From Plazaster borealis (taxonomy: Eukaryota > Echinodermata > Asteroidea > Forcipulatida > Labidiasteridae), in NCBI GenBank assembly GCA_021014325.1, contig CM037475.1, positions 589,001 to 653,000 on the forward strand: a stretch of DNA of 64,000 nucleotides, given 5' to 3'. Position 1 is the first letter of the stretch, and the number at the start of each line of letters is the position of its first letter. Below, piece after piece: positions 1 through 11,880 of the stretch. The notes beneath the pieces were generated by a model, which was not told where the DNA came from, did not search any database, and worked only from the letters and a program-made list of their open reading frames with translations. The position numbers were made by a program, and so were the translations under genes.

Positions 1-534
1 TGCTACAATCTCAACTTGGGAAACTACTCTTGGCGCTCATTTTGTTGAAGCTGTTGACCGTTATATCAACATCAATTTGGATTATATATTACGATTTGCA
101 AATGAATAACCCTTTAATATACAATGGGTCGTTGTCTCAGATTGCGTTTGCATATAGATTGGTCGATAATGTGTATCGATTTTAGACATGAATGTTGTCT
201 AATCAATAATGACAAACATATTAATTTGTTTTCCTATGAGACAAGAGTATCAACAGTATTACTAAGGAATCCACACAACTGCAAGGGTGGTAAATATTTG
301 CACACGTAGGTCTTGGTAAACGCGAGTTAATATTTACAAGTTCTTCATCGCCTACCCATCAAACATATCTCTGGAACCACATACTAAAGTGCTAGGCACT
401 GTTTATGAAGGTCGCTATAACTACTCTTACTTTCACTGCACTTTTTAGAATTCATGAGTTGTAGTCATGCCCCACTGTTATGTAATAATTTTCTAAGACC
501 ATTATATTAGAATTAACTATTAGTTTAAGTGTGT
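1..534. other. Unassigned AT-rich DNA
   Basis: No ORF over 61 codons and no family motif is visible. It precedes a minisatellite and could be intron or intergenic DNA. Confidence 0.4.
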
Positions 535-1090
535 GTTGTCAGACACAATGATTCGTCAGTCAACGATGAAACTTTATAGGTGACACTGTACCTGTCAGAC
601 ACACTGAATCGTCAGACGACGATGACATGTCATAGGTGACACTGTAGTTGTCAGACACACTGAATCGTCAGACGATGATTACATGTCATGGGTGACAATG
701 TACTTGTCAGACACACTGAATCGCCAGACGATGATGACATGTCATGGGTGACACTGTAGGCCCCTACTTGTTGAACACAATGAATTTTCATACGACGATG
801 ACACTGTGAGTGACACTGTACCTGTCAGACACAGAGAATTGTCGGACGAAGATGACACTTCGAGTAACATTGTACTTGTCGGACACAATGAATCGTCAGA
901 CGACGAAGACGTTTTGTGGGTGACACTGTACTTGTCAGACACACCGAATTGTCAGACGACGATGACACTGTGAGTGACACTGTACCTGCAGACATCGTCG
1001 GACGAAGATGACACTTTGTGAGTGACACTGTACTTGTCAGACACATTGAATCGTCAGACGACGGTGGCACTTCATGAGTGTACACTTTAA
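535..1090. repeat. 55-56 base minisatellite, about ten diverged units
   Basis: The phrase GTCAGACACACTGAATCGTC recurs near 594, 650, 706, 877, 932 and 1034 with 55-56 base spacing. Units share GTGACACTGTACTTGTCAGAC. Units are diverged, with small indels, so open frames on the minus strand (742-942, 825-1085) reflect repeat composition and not clear coding selection. Confidence 0.85.
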
Positions 1091-1917
1091 GTACACTTTG
1101 AGTCTAGCTGTATTCATACTTGAAGTATACGCGTAATGGGTGCAGATGAAATGTCTGGTATAACAATTGTGGAATTGTAGAAATTCTTGCTTGATACTGA
1201 AAATTCTTTACAATCTTTGCCTTTGACAAATGTCAAAGCTTATTTTGCTTTTTTGCCTGATCGTCTTTCCAGTGAATTCGTCTGATGAAATGATAAAACC
1301 ATAATGTTGAATTATATGGTACAAGAATCAAGTTTATAAACGTAAAGTTTTCAGATTAAAATGTGTACATTTGTGATAACTCCCCGCCCAACATATACAC
1401 TCCCCGTCATATCCCTTTAAGATAAATCAATATTTTGTGGTGTTATAGACCATGTGAACTTTGTTTACAATAAGTGTGACCTTGTGCATTCTTTGGGTAT
1501 TCTGGCAGGCAAGATACTACACAGGTCCTATGGGAAAGTTGACATTTTGTGTCATAATTTCCACATAAATCCAAGAATTATGAAAGTAAAAGCTGGACAA
1601 GTTTTGAGATGTGCCCCCTTTCATCATATCAAAAATTGATAGGAATTAGACAGTGCAATCTCCATAAAATATAAGATTTTATGTTTTATTCCATTAGTCT
1701 GTGTACAAATCGTGCCTGCAGGAAGTCCAGGCTCTGTGGCTCTTTTGTAAACATGTGATGTCACAGGTCACATCGTCTATACCTATTGTCAATTGGTAAG
1801 CAAATCATGACGTCACAACTGCAGATAACTTTTCCATATCACATTATTTTCAACACTTTTGTATACGTCAATTTTGTATCGAGTACTCAATGAGTATGAC
1901 CTGTACATTAGCACTTA
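1091..1917. other. Unassigned DNA between minisatellite and insertion
   Basis: Only short ORFs such as 1454-1639 occur, and none resembles a known protein. No repeat structure was seen. Confidence 0.35.
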
Positions 1918-2128
1918 GCATCGACCGAAACACGTAATTACAAAATCAAAAGGGCACTTCACTTGTTGTTGTTGTTGTTGTTTATTTGTGTTACGTCGTT
2001 ATGGTGGTGTAGTTGGTGCTGTTATAGTTGCTTTGTTTATGTTGTTGATTTGCGATTTGCGATGATGCTGCTTCAAGGATTGCATCGACCGAAACACGTA
2101 ATTACAAAATCAAAAGGGCACTTCACTT
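1918..2128. repeat. 117-base insertion flanked by 47-base direct repeats
   Basis: An exact 47-base sequence beginning GCATCGACCGAAACACG occurs at 1918-1964 and again at 2082-2128. The 117 bases between them begin with (TTG)n and are a close reverse complement of 4649-4765 behind the kinase ORF. The only evident differences are a few substitutions and a duplicated ATTTGCG. It looks like a templated insertion with a long target duplication, or a tandem duplication with filler. Confidence 0.8.
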
Positions 2129-2814
2129 TAAGTTTATATCAAGTACGAATTTCCGTTTGAAGTACGGTTTCTCATTGTTGAAGAAATGCGTGACGCACAC
2201 ACAAAGTAACACACTCCCTGTAGAGTGTAGAAGTTGTTTCTTGATTATTTTTCTCCAAATATTACACTTAGATTTCATTTCACCAGATAAGTTTCGTTGT
2301 TTAAAGTTACAACTAGACGTTATAGAAAAAACGTGCTCTCTCTCTCTATAAACTAATAATAGATGCTTTGAACTGTATTCCATGTGCTATGCTTACATAG
2401 CAATGTTTTCTATTCTTTGACTCACTCCCAAAGTGCATAATCTGCATATCAATGTTCATGAATATGTATTAATTCTAATGAGGGACTTTCTAGAAGAATG
2501 TATGGCAGACTAATCTCCGTAAACACTTCCTCAAGACAAATCTGAAGGGATGGCATTAGATGATAAAGAGTAACTTCATTCAAATCATTCCATCAGAAAG
2601 ATACCACCAAATTATTATAAACATAACCATTATTAAATTAAATCAGAAAAAAACGTAGGCTTGGAATATTATTTTTGGTTCGTATTTTCCTTACCTTTTT
2701 AAACAAGTTTGAAAAAGTCAAGTTATCGGGAAATAATTAGTTATTATTGTCTCTTTAAATGTAATGGCTACAGATGAAAAAGGGTATTGGTTAATTCTGG
2801 ACTACTGTCTACAT

Positions 2815-2966
2815 CCAGTCAATAACACTGGTAACCTAACTGCTAATGGTCCAGTCAATAACACTGGTACCCTAACTGCTAATGGTCCAGTCAATAACAC
2901 TGGTACCCTAACTGCTAATGGTCCAGTCAATAACACTGGTACCCTAACTGCTAATGGTTCAGTCTG
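2815..2966 (+). repeat. 36-base tandem repeat, about four copies
   Basis: Four near-identical 36-base units, each with GTCAATAACACTGGTACCC, lie in a 67-codon open frame from 2764. They translate to a repeated PVNNTGTLTANG. As the unit length is a multiple of three, the frame stays open on both strands, so coding status is unproven and a short minisatellite is more likely. Confidence 0.8.
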
Positions 2967-3500
2967 ATCATGTCGGGCCAACACTTTTGCGTAGGTGCAT
3001 TTACACACATGAACGGACTTTACATGCACACGCATGCAGAACGCATCCGAACAGCTGAGATACAAGCCACGTCAGGGAGGACTACAGACAACCATGACAG
3101 GCAGTGAATGTTAAGCCTGTAGTGTATGAAAGTACATTCATGTTCTGGGTTTGAAGATTACAAAACTTACAATCCAACATAATGAGAGAGCGTGCGAGTC
3201 ATTCCCGACAGGCCGAGTACATGCTTGTTTGCACGGTACACATGCCTTGACTGTATACTGCACTGTGACTTGGACCTTCAGTATAAAACCTCCACACAAC
3301 AATGTAGTTGCAGTGATGACAATTATGCCATGTGCACAAAGTGAACTCAGATCAATCTCAGGATGTTTTAGGAGTACCATCTCCCATAGTGCTCTTCATC
3401 ATTACAATGTTTAGGGAGTACCCATGTTCAAAGTGCGGTGCTGTGGTGGCCCAGTTGAGTGTATTAACTTGGAGGTGCGGTGACGACGGAAAAGGGAGTG

Positions 3501-4634
3501 ATGTTCTGTGCAATGGATAAGATCCAAGCGACGGGTCTGACCCCGGAAACTACAACTCCGGACGGTATCACAGGGGACTCCACACCGGGACAACTTGACG
3601 ATGCTCTACCCTGCCCCAACAGCTTCATCACCATTCGAGTACTCAGTCGAGGGATGTTTGGTAAAGTGGAACTCGTAGTAGACAAGAGGTCTGGCAAACG
3701 TATGGTATTGAAGTACTACGACAAAACGAGGATCAGAATGAATGAATTCCTACGAGAGTTTCAAATCAGTTGCCGCTTGGCCGTCCATCCAGCCATCCTC
3801 ATTACTTACGATAAACCCGTTGAGACCGACAGGGCTTTTATATTTGTTCAGGAGTACGCTAAACAAGGGGACCTTCTTGAGGCAATACCACCCCATCAAG
3901 GTATTGATGAAGATAGAGCTAAATCATGCATCAGTCAGACCGCCTCAGCAATCTCCTTTATGCATAAGAGGTTCCTCGTACATGGTAATGTTAAACCAGA
4001 GAATGTTCTTGTCTTTGATACCAACATGACTGTGGTTAAACTTTCTGATTTTAGGAACACCCAGAGGCAAGGGGATACAGTGAAGAAGAAATGCCAGAAT
4101 GTACCATACACAGCACCAGAGACTTGCTCCACTGTGATCAACGAGGGTTATGTAGCCGACTATGGCCAAGATGTCTGGTCATTTGGGGTTTTCATATTCT
4201 GTGTTCTCACCGGTGTGTTTCCATGGGGGACCGCCACACCAGAGGACACATCCTTTCGCAATTTCGGCTATTGGCAAAAACGAAGGGTAAATGTTACCCC
4301 GATGGAATGGAGAAAACTCTCGTCTAAGATGCAGAAACTCTTAAGGAAAATCTTACATCCGAAAGCTGAACGCCGCTGCGCTATTGGTGAGATTAATAAA
4401 TACATGAATGAACAATGGTTAGAAACAGAACACGAGCCACCTTCTCTACGTGAAGAAACCTGCAGCTGGGATAGTAACCAAGAGGTAGCAGCTATGGATG
4501 AATTGAGGCAGATGTTAGCTCGGCATGGTGTGGTGATTAACTCTAATAGTTCACTAAAGATGCAAAGGACTGATGAGTGGGTACAGACAACTTGTAGACA
4601 GACATATGCCCATAACACAGTCACCTCTGCTTAA
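3501..4634 (+). CDS. SBK-like serine/threonine kinase homologue, probably catalytically impaired
   Basis: An intronless ORF of about 377 residues from ATG 3501; the next ATG, 3513, has a better Kozak context (purine at -3, G at +4) and may be the true start. A protein kinase domain spans roughly residues 45-330: glycine loop LSRGMFGKVEL, VLK lysine about residue 71, VHGNVKPEN catalytic loop, LSDFR in place of DFG, TAPE, and DVWSFGVFIFCVLTGVFPW. The loop layout and intronless form most resemble the SBK (SH3-binding domain kinase) group. The HRD aspartate is replaced by Asn (about residue 163) and the DFG glycine by Arg, while the DFG Asp and the VLK Lys remain. Family knowledge predicts weak or no phosphotransfer, so a pseudokinase or scaffold role is inferred. 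The long ORF argues for recent constraint. Confidence 0.8.
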   Translation: MFCAMDKIQATGLTPETTTPDGITGDSTPGQLDDALPCPNSFITIRVLSRGMFGKVELVVDKRSGKRMVLKYYDKTRIRMNEFLREFQISCRLAVHPAILITYDKPVETDRAFIFVQEYAKQGDLLEAIPPHQGIDEDRAKSCISQTASAISFMHKRFLVHGNVKPENVLVFDTNMTVVKLSDFRNTQRQGDTVKKKCQNVPYTAPETCSTVINEGYVADYGQDVWSFGVFIFCVLTGVFPWGTATPEDTSFRNFGYWQKRRVNVTPMEWRKLSSKMQKLLRKILHPKAERRCAIGEINKYMNEQWLETEHEPPSLREETCSWDSNQEVAAMDELRQMLARHGVVINSNSSLKMQRTDEWVQTTCRQTYAHNTVTSA

Positions 4635-4648
4635 TAACACTATACTAT

Positions 4649-4935
4649 CAATCCTTGAAGCAGCATCATCGCAAATCAACAACATAAACAAAGCAACTAT
4701 AACAGCGCGAACTACACCACCATAACGACGTAACACAAATAAACAACAACAACAACAACAACAACATAAACAAAGCAACTAACAGCACCAACTACACTAC
4801 TATAACGACCCAACAGAAATAAACAACAGCAACAACAGCAACAACAACAACAACAACAACAACAACATAAACAGAGCAACCAACATCACCAACTACACCA
4901 CTGCCATGACACAACACAAACAAAACAACAACAAC
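4649..4935 (+). repeat. (AAC)n-rich tandem minisatellite after the kinase ORF
   Basis: About three diverged units of roughly 90 bases share CATAAACAAAGCAAC, CAACTACAC and a variable (AAC)n run. The first unit, 4649-4765, is the apparent template or sister of the inverted copy at 1965-2081. It begins just after the kinase stop codon and may lie in its 3' UTR. Confidence 0.8.
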
Positions 4936-5654
4936 AGAAGGAACATAATCATAATCCTTTAAAAAATAACACATTTTGATGACTATGGAACTTTCTACCA
5001 TTTGCTAGGGCCACAGATTAACTGTTTCCATTTAACCATTGATCGGTGTTGATTTTTCAAGAAACCCAGTTTCTTTTTGTAAACTTTACATCACTTAACT
5101 GATGGGCATATTAGCATAAGCAAATGGAGATTTTATATTTTATTCAAGGTTTTGTATGGAATTCCGAGAAAATTTGTTTCAAAAAATGTTAATATGGACA
5201 AACGTTAAGTCTTCTGAATCATCAACGATCATTGTTCGTGTAAATAATACTCTATTAGTTCATATTGAACAATGCATGTATTTAATAGCAATGGCCCATC
5301 ATATTATGCTAAACAGCTATAAATGTCTTTTATAGAGCGCAATAAAGAAAATCGTCTATGAAAATATGACCACAGCTGCTCATGTGTATAAATAGATATC
5401 TCTTGAATCAATTTTATTCATTGCTGTCTTGCACCTTCCGTACATTATTGGCTGAGGTTAACTTCATAATAATAATTGTGTTGCCTTTGGCTGTATTTCT
5501 AACCATGAAAATTATTGCAACTTTATTCCTCACATTATTTCTAACTAATCCTGCACGTAGGGCTTTTTTTAAAAGAACCGGTTAACAGAAACAAATGTTA
5601 ATCAGGGAAAATCTTTGCTTAACAGAAATAGGGAAAGAGCCAAATATTTCTGAG
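4936..5654. other. Unassigned AT-rich DNA
   Basis: No plausible gene; the longest ORF (5382-5585) is hydrophobic, low-complexity and unrecognised. Confidence 0.35.
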
Positions 5655-5815
5655 ATTTTTGGGGGTTTTTTGTTACTTTGTTGGGGGTGTTTGTTTGTTG
5701 GGATGTTGGGTTGTTTGTTTATTTGTTAGTCTGTCTGTTTGTTTGTTTGTTTGTTTGTTTGTTTGTTTGTTGGGGTGTTTGCTTGTTTCTTTCTTTCTTT
5801 CTTTCTTTCTTTTCG
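5655..5815. repeat. (TTTG)n / (TTTC)n low-complexity tract
   Basis: T/G-rich run with (TTTG)n at about 5725-5770 followed by (TTTC)n at about 5785-5810. A similar TTTG/TTGGGG tract lies near 47900-48030. Confidence 0.9.
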
Positions 5816-6530
5816 TGAGGTGCGGGGAATGGGCATGGGTTACTTAGCCAAGAAATATACTGGGCAGGCCAATATTTTCTGTTGAACAGCCGTATGAAAA
5901 TGGGCCGACTTCAGTACCGGTAACTGTATACATGAACGTCTTCGTTGTTATAAGCATGCTAATCTTTGACCCAGGGTTATCAAACTTAGTTGTACAATTT
6001 GGACCAAAATGATACAGCCTAAAACCATCAAATTTATTTGAAATGTATGCTGCTGATTTCCTCTTTTGTCTTAATTTTACTGCTATGGAAAACTGAAAAT
6101 CACTGCTATGGACTGAGGTTTTCTCTTTTGGTATACACAAGTGCATGTCTGTGAAAGTGCGAAGCATACAACCCCTCTACCCAAGGTACATTGACTCCCT
6201 TTAATAACACAGACTTGTCTGTTTAATCGAGTGAGGAAATCGTTCAGCATAATAAGATGAGCGAAGAGAAACAGCAGGCACTTTCCATAGGATAATTTCC
6301 ACTGCCGTAAGCAGAATTGGTGTTTGCTTTGGCATAGGCAACATGGATGTACTCTGTAACGATTCACTAGACGTACTGACATCATGGATCAATATAGATA
6401 TTATGCGATACCTACAGACATAATGGTGTTGGAACGTTTAGACACAGTCTAGAGAGTTATAGACAGTCTATAGAGTTTAATCATGGAGGGCCTTCCTCCA
6501 TGGTTTGATTAACACCAAAAATAAGTAGAC
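5816..6530. other. Unassigned DNA
   Basis: Short overlapping minus-strand ORFs only (5844-6167, 6083-6385). No known motif and no splice-supported exon. Confidence 0.3.
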
Positions 6531-6534
6531 GAGT

Positions 6535-6655
6535 TTGTTTTGGTTTTTGGTTTTTTGTGTTTTTTTTTGTGTGTTTTTGTGTTTTTTGGGTGTGTGTGTT
6601 TTGTTTTTGTTTTTTTGTTTTTTTGGGGGGGGTCAATATTTATATATATATATGG
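6535..6655. repeat. T/G-rich low-complexity tract ending in (TA)n
   Basis: Long poly-T with G interruptions followed by GGGGGGGG and a short (TA)n run near 6640-6655. Confidence 0.85.
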
Positions 6656-6854
6656 TCCAGTAATCTCCACCCTTTCTCACTGACCATCCTTTGTCCTCAG
6701 TACCTTACTCTGATTGGTTCTTAGCCACCATATTGTTTGTAAATTTATCAATTTGATTGGCTATAATTTTCCCGCTTTTTTCTGTATAGGCCTACCTTCC
6801 CTTAGTCCTTTGCTCCTCTTTTTGCTATACACGGATATGTTTGTGTTTGTGTTT

Positions 6855-7040
6855 GTTTATGCCTCTGACGAAGGTCCGGTTTGGATCGAAAGCTAAGGCC
6901 ACCTCTCCTACTAATTTTATATATATATTTATATATACGAATTGCGTAATGATTTGTGAACACACCGGCTGTAATACCGGAATAGACGCTGATTGCTTCA
7001 CCAGACTCACACATAAAATATATACAGCGCTTTAAAAAAC
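6855..7040 (+). mobile_element. Probable retroelement fragment
   Basis: Contains CCTCTGACGAAGGTCCGG followed by TTTGGATCGAAAGC, a phrase I associate with repetitive retroelement termini in invertebrates. Two overlapping frames are open but short. No reverse transcriptase domain is present, so the assignment is weak. Confidence 0.3.
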
Positions 7041-7280
7041 AATCATCGCTGAATAGAAAACTTACAACACGTGTTCCGTTTTTTCCAACAAAGATACGAG
7101 GCAAGAGAAGAGAGAAGAGTATTGCTAGACTGTAGATTCCTATCACAATGTTTTAATAATTATTTCTTCAACGAGTGAGTAACATAAAAAGTTAAATTCT
7201 AGAAAACTATACCAAAGCAATATAATTTGGTTTTACCCATCAATACTTTTCCCGAGTCATGTGAAACAAATCACAGGTAT

Positions 7281-7353
7281 ATTACTCGGTGGGATTCGAA
7301 CCCATGACCTTTGCCATTCTAGAGTAGATGTCTTTCCACTAGACCACCGAGAT
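7281..7353 (-). mobile_element. tRNA-derived SINE head
   Basis: The minus strand reads a box-A-like TGGTCTAGTGG and a box-B GGTTCGAATCCC with about 40 bases between. Related heads occur at 43500-43580 and 44995-45070, which supports a dispersed SINE and not a working tRNA gene. Confidence 0.7.
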
Positions 7354-8287
7354 TGCCTGGCAGCTAGAGGCAGTTCGAATTCTATATGTTTAACATCTAT
7401 TATACCAAAGCACATACAAAAATACGTTTCAAACTTTGAGCTTCTATTCTGTCAACTGTATTGTAAGTTGCCTATGCCATGTTTCTTTAACATAGCTGTT
7501 ATTCATGCAATGACTACGGTGAACACGAAATACGACACCATACAGAGTTTGTATTCGGATTCTGTAGCGTGCAATTGACGTATCTTGAAGTGGACAGTCT
7601 GTTGCCCGAAGCGAAAAGAGATTGTACGTTGAGTATCAAACAAATCACACACAAAGAAATGAAATACAAATTCTCAAAGGAATTGACAAAAGGACTTGGA
7701 CCAAGCTCAATAAAACAAAAGATGTTACACATCCACATAGAGTTAGGTCTACATCAGTGTTGTGCTTGCAGAGAGTTACAAAAGGCATATACACTATGGG
7801 TTTCAATGCAGGATAAATGAAAGAGAAAGCAAAGCTCTGATTACAATACAAAAAACAATGAAGTATTCAATAGAGGTGCTTGAGATAATTGTGTTTTTTA
7901 TTTATTTTTTAATCTCCGGACACTAACAAATTTTGACCAGGAGTAGTCCAGGGAGGTACAACAGTTTTAAAACTGTCATCAAAAATATGTGTCTTCCACA
8001 TTACTCGCAACAAATATTAGAAATATCAGTGATAATAGTATTGATATATAATCATTATTAATCAATATTAATCAACATTTATCAATATTTCCGCTTGGAT
8101 TGATCTCATCATAGTCTGATACGGTCCTATACAAAATATCAACAAGGCAAAGTTATAAGCCATGTTAGTGTTCTGATACTCCACATGGAAACTCAAATGT
8201 TTCGTGGTGTACAATTTGAATAAATTACATGGTTGGTAATGTTTGCCATACACTCCAACTCACAAGCATTCATTGGTGAATAATCAC
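7354..8287. other. Unassigned DNA
   Basis: ORFs 7569-7820 and 7645-7851 overlap on opposite strands and match nothing I recognise. Part may be the body of the SINE at 7281. Confidence 0.3.
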
Positions 8288-8683
8288 TTTAAAGGTATTA
8301 TACAGGATTTGTAAGGATAAAAACATCATTGTTTAACTCCAGTCTCAAAGATAACTGATTACGAAGTTCATACTGAAACAATATTTTCCTGTGCAATATT
8401 TTCCTCTGAAATGAAGTCACCTTCAAGAAAACTGTACCCCAAATCCCCTTTGTTGTACCGCAGGAGCTGATTTTCGATTTTTACAACCAAAATTAACAAT
8501 ATGTTTATGCTGAGAATTATGCACGTTTTGGTTTTTGTTTACTTTTTTCTCTCGACTCACACATCGGATTAAGCCCAAATTTGTACAGATTTGTTATTTT
8601 ATGTATATAATATTGATCACACAAAACATGAACACTGTCTACGACTATTTTGTCAGCTCTACCAATCCTGTACCTTTAATAGC
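8288..8683. mobile_element. MITE, TTAAAGGTAT family
   Basis: Starts TTTAAAGGTATTATACAGG and ends CCTGTACCTTTAA, inverted termini of about 18 imperfect bases. The interior phrase CACACAAAACATGAAC and the end TGTCAGCTCTACCAATCCTG recur in the copy at 37528-37865. Confidence 0.75.
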
Positions 8684-10615
8684 ATGAAAATTGTAAGCTA
8701 AGAAGACTACATGAAAACAGAGCTGGCCAACATGTGCAGTTTGAATAGAGCAACCTTGGCCGTATTTCACCTCTGACAACAGGGCCTCGTTAACGGAGTG
8801 ATGAAGAGTTCTTGTACTTCTTTTGCAAATAAATTGATATGCACACCATCTAGTTTTTTATGGAAACATGAGAAAAATTTTGGTCCCTTTTGAGACAACA
8901 TATGGAGTGTTTGGCATGTGGCGAAGACGTATAGCGTATGTCATGTGGCAATTGTAATTTCAATGCTGTTGTATTTCGCTAATTGTCTTGCCTTGAGAAA
9001 AGTCATCAGCGTGTGACACAATTTTCTTGAAGATGGCAATATTTTAATAAGAGTATTTTTCATGGCGATCGGTAGCATTTCCAATCCTCTACGGTTTTAG
9101 ATTAAAATTCTGAGTTTTGTTTTGTCTACTGTACTAGTCGTATAAAAACAAAACACGTCTTTTAAGCAAAATGTGCGGCTGTAAACTTCGATTAGCGTTG
9201 ACCGCATTTTGCGTAACGAGAATAACGGGTGTGAACATGTCTAAGTTGCCCTCAGATATCAAGCTTTCTTTGGGTCATGACTCCTATCTCACTATCATTT
9301 CATTTGGTCCTAGCCATTTAGGTATCTTGACAATGCAGTGAATGCAGTAAGGCCTGGTCTGTGCAGGAGTATAGGCACATCTGTGCCGTGCACGTCAGGG
9401 GGGGGGGCGTGACCCGTAATTACACACCGGGTTAAACAGAGACATTTACCCGCCGTCTCAACCGACTGGCAACAACAAAAATTCAGTTAGAAATATAATT
9501 CGATAAAGACCATTGAGAGCTTTGTGGTCGTTCCCAGCGCAGGACAAGATGATTTTTAATGGTTTTGACATTTTCTGGGCCCTCCTGACGTTGAATCAAT
9601 TGGTAACATTTTTTCACAATCAAAAAGTCACTGCTATAAAACATTTTAAATACAGTTACAGTTACAGTTACAGTTAAGAGTTTGAAAAATTCAATCGATT
9701 TAGTTTTAGTTATCCAATCCCCAAATGATGAATACATTTTCAAACAGTAGGCCTCTTACAGACGTTCACAAGGAGACAACACAATTTTATAAATATCAGA
9801 TTCCATATGGTTTGCAATAATCGCTGCTTTATTGGAAAAATCACCAATAATCGCTGCTTCATCGGAGAAAACACCAATTGTAGCGGTTGAAAGAGTCATT
9901 TTTCTCCTTTTTCTTGACCAATACCATCAGTTAACCTTCATATACGTCATCTCAGAGAGTCAAACATATCAGTTAATTACACCTCTATCTTGTTTTGTTT
10001 TCTTTTTTCTGCATTTAAAATTGAAGTGTTGTTTTAACCTCCGATGTAAAGATTTAAAATCAAATAAATATAATCGAGGCTATGTGTTTTAACTCAATCG
10101 ATGCATTCCTAGTTAGCCAGACTCGTTGAGGCTTGGTATTCGTTCAGACATCCCATTATTTTTACCTAACTACAAATCAGTGTCAGCCCTAATGAGCAAA
10201 CGACTTGTGAGAAATTACTTACGGTCACTTACGACTTGTTATTACTCCAATCTTCATGGCCACTTATCAAAAGAAATGTAATACAATTAAATTTAATTGT
10301 CAGATGATGACGTCACGGGCATCGCATCCGATTCTGCCATGTCATCAATGAGGCATTTCAAGACGACGGAGAGCGTTATGGAAGCAACTTGATTACTGGC
10401 TAATTTTCCATGAACTTAAACTGACGAGTTTATATACAACGTTATTCGGTCAAAACATGTCTGGGCGTAAATTTTGGCCAGGTGAGGTGTTGAGGAAAAT
10501 ATTATTCAATCCAGGATGACTATAAGAAATAAAGAAACGTTCGGTTTCAGCCTTTAACATGAAAGACAGTTATTATATAAATTCCCCAGTGTAGGATAAA
10601 ACAGTTTTTATCTTA
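8684..10615. other. Unassigned DNA with minor repeats
   Basis: No gene recognised. Small structures: poly-G near 9398-9407, (ACAGTT)n near 9655-9675, and a 30-base duplication near 9818-9875 sharing AATAATCGCTGCTT. Confidence 0.35.
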
Positions 10616-10856
10616 ACTTATCTTTCTTAAGAGGTAACCAAAATAAATAGTAAACTTGCGGGTACAACCATGTGTAAAATCTCTTTTGTGGGAGTGTTGG
10701 CTGTGAAAAGAACCGGAGACCACACCGGCTCTATTCAGAGCCAACACTCCCACAAAAGAGTTTTTACACATGGTTCACCCGCAAGTTTACTATATTTTAG
10801 TTACCTCTTATTTGTCCACACCATGCAAAGCTTCAAACAACACTTATCTTTCTTAA
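10616..10856. mobile_element. Hairpin retroposon with 15-base target duplication (copy 1)
   Basis: ACTTATCTTTCTTAA at 10616-10630 is repeated exactly at 10842-10856. Between them is a long palindrome: GCGGGTACAACCATGTGTAA and GTGGGAGTGTTGGCT are mirrored by AGCCAACACTCCCAC and TTACACATGGTTCACCCGC, followed by a non-palindromic tail with ACCATGCAAAGC. The same element recurs at 18066-18403. Variable-length target duplications point to LINE-assisted or other retroposition and not to a fixed-length DNA transposase. Confidence 0.85.
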
Positions 10857-11500
10857 TTAGAGAAGATGATATGGAAGCCCTGTTCTGTTTAATTTTGTCC
10901 ACTGGCTAGGCATGAGGAATAAGGACTATATGACTGAAAATAGACATGTTTAATGACACTGTCTTGTACTAGAGTACAGTAATCTACTTCCTAAGTGAGT
11001 TTTATTTTTGTAATTCATGAAAACAAGACAACTAAAAATAAATCCCCTATAGCGTTTCGCCCTTTCGGTGACTGAAATTAGTTTTTGCTTCCCTTCTAAA
11101 TTGCAGATCCTATTGACTGTTTGCTCATCTATTCACACATTATTTAGATAGACTATAGAAATTATAATGTAAGATCACTTTACTGCGTTATAACATTGGA
11201 CAAACTTCCTTCCTTTGTGTATTTACATGAAGTGAAACCGTACACGATTGGCATGTACTAATTGCTTTAATGTCAAACTGTGAGTATTGATGAAACACAG
11301 AATGCCTTCTCTATATCTAAATACTATTCAGCTATAGCAGCTGGTTTCATGATGGGAGAATCCATAAGAGTAGACTTTGCATCTCATCCCATGAATACAA
11401 ATGAAGATTAATTTAATCTGGTGACGCGCCATCATTCATTCATTAATGTGTTTTGTAGTTACTAAATAGATTGCGAAATTACCCTGTGTTTGAACCCACA
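10857..11500. other. Unassigned DNA
   Basis: No ORF or repeat of note between two mobile elements. Confidence 0.35.
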
Positions 11501-11880
11501 TTAAAGGGATTGTATACATTTGGTAATTGGAACCCACTATTTGTTTCAATCCGATTTAGTTGTAGATATATACCATAAAACTAACCTGTAAAGATTTCAT
11601 TTCAAAAGGTGGAAGCGTTTTTGAGATATTGCCGAAAATCTGGAGCGGTTATGTCCACGCAGGAAGAATAATCTGCAATTGGAATACACAATCTGAGAAA
11701 CGTAATACTATAACGCTTCTCAGATTCAAATTTTGGGGGATAAAAAGTGATATATTTTTCCATAACCGCAGTTTCTCAAAATGCATTATACTATCCAAAG
11801 CTGCTGTACTTCTTACCAAGTAAGTGTTTATTGCCATTAATGTTCAGAGTCATAATACTAAACGTATACAAACCCTTTAA
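11501..11880. mobile_element. MITE, TTAAAGGGATTG family
   Basis: Begins TTAAAGGGATTGTATACATT and ends AACGTATACAAACCCTTTAA, giving about 20-base inverted termini. A reverse-oriented diverged copy is at 43752-44192 inside FUCA-B, sharing the interior phrases CCAGATTTTCGGCAATATCT (reverse complement here) and CCATAACCGCAG. Confidence 0.85.
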
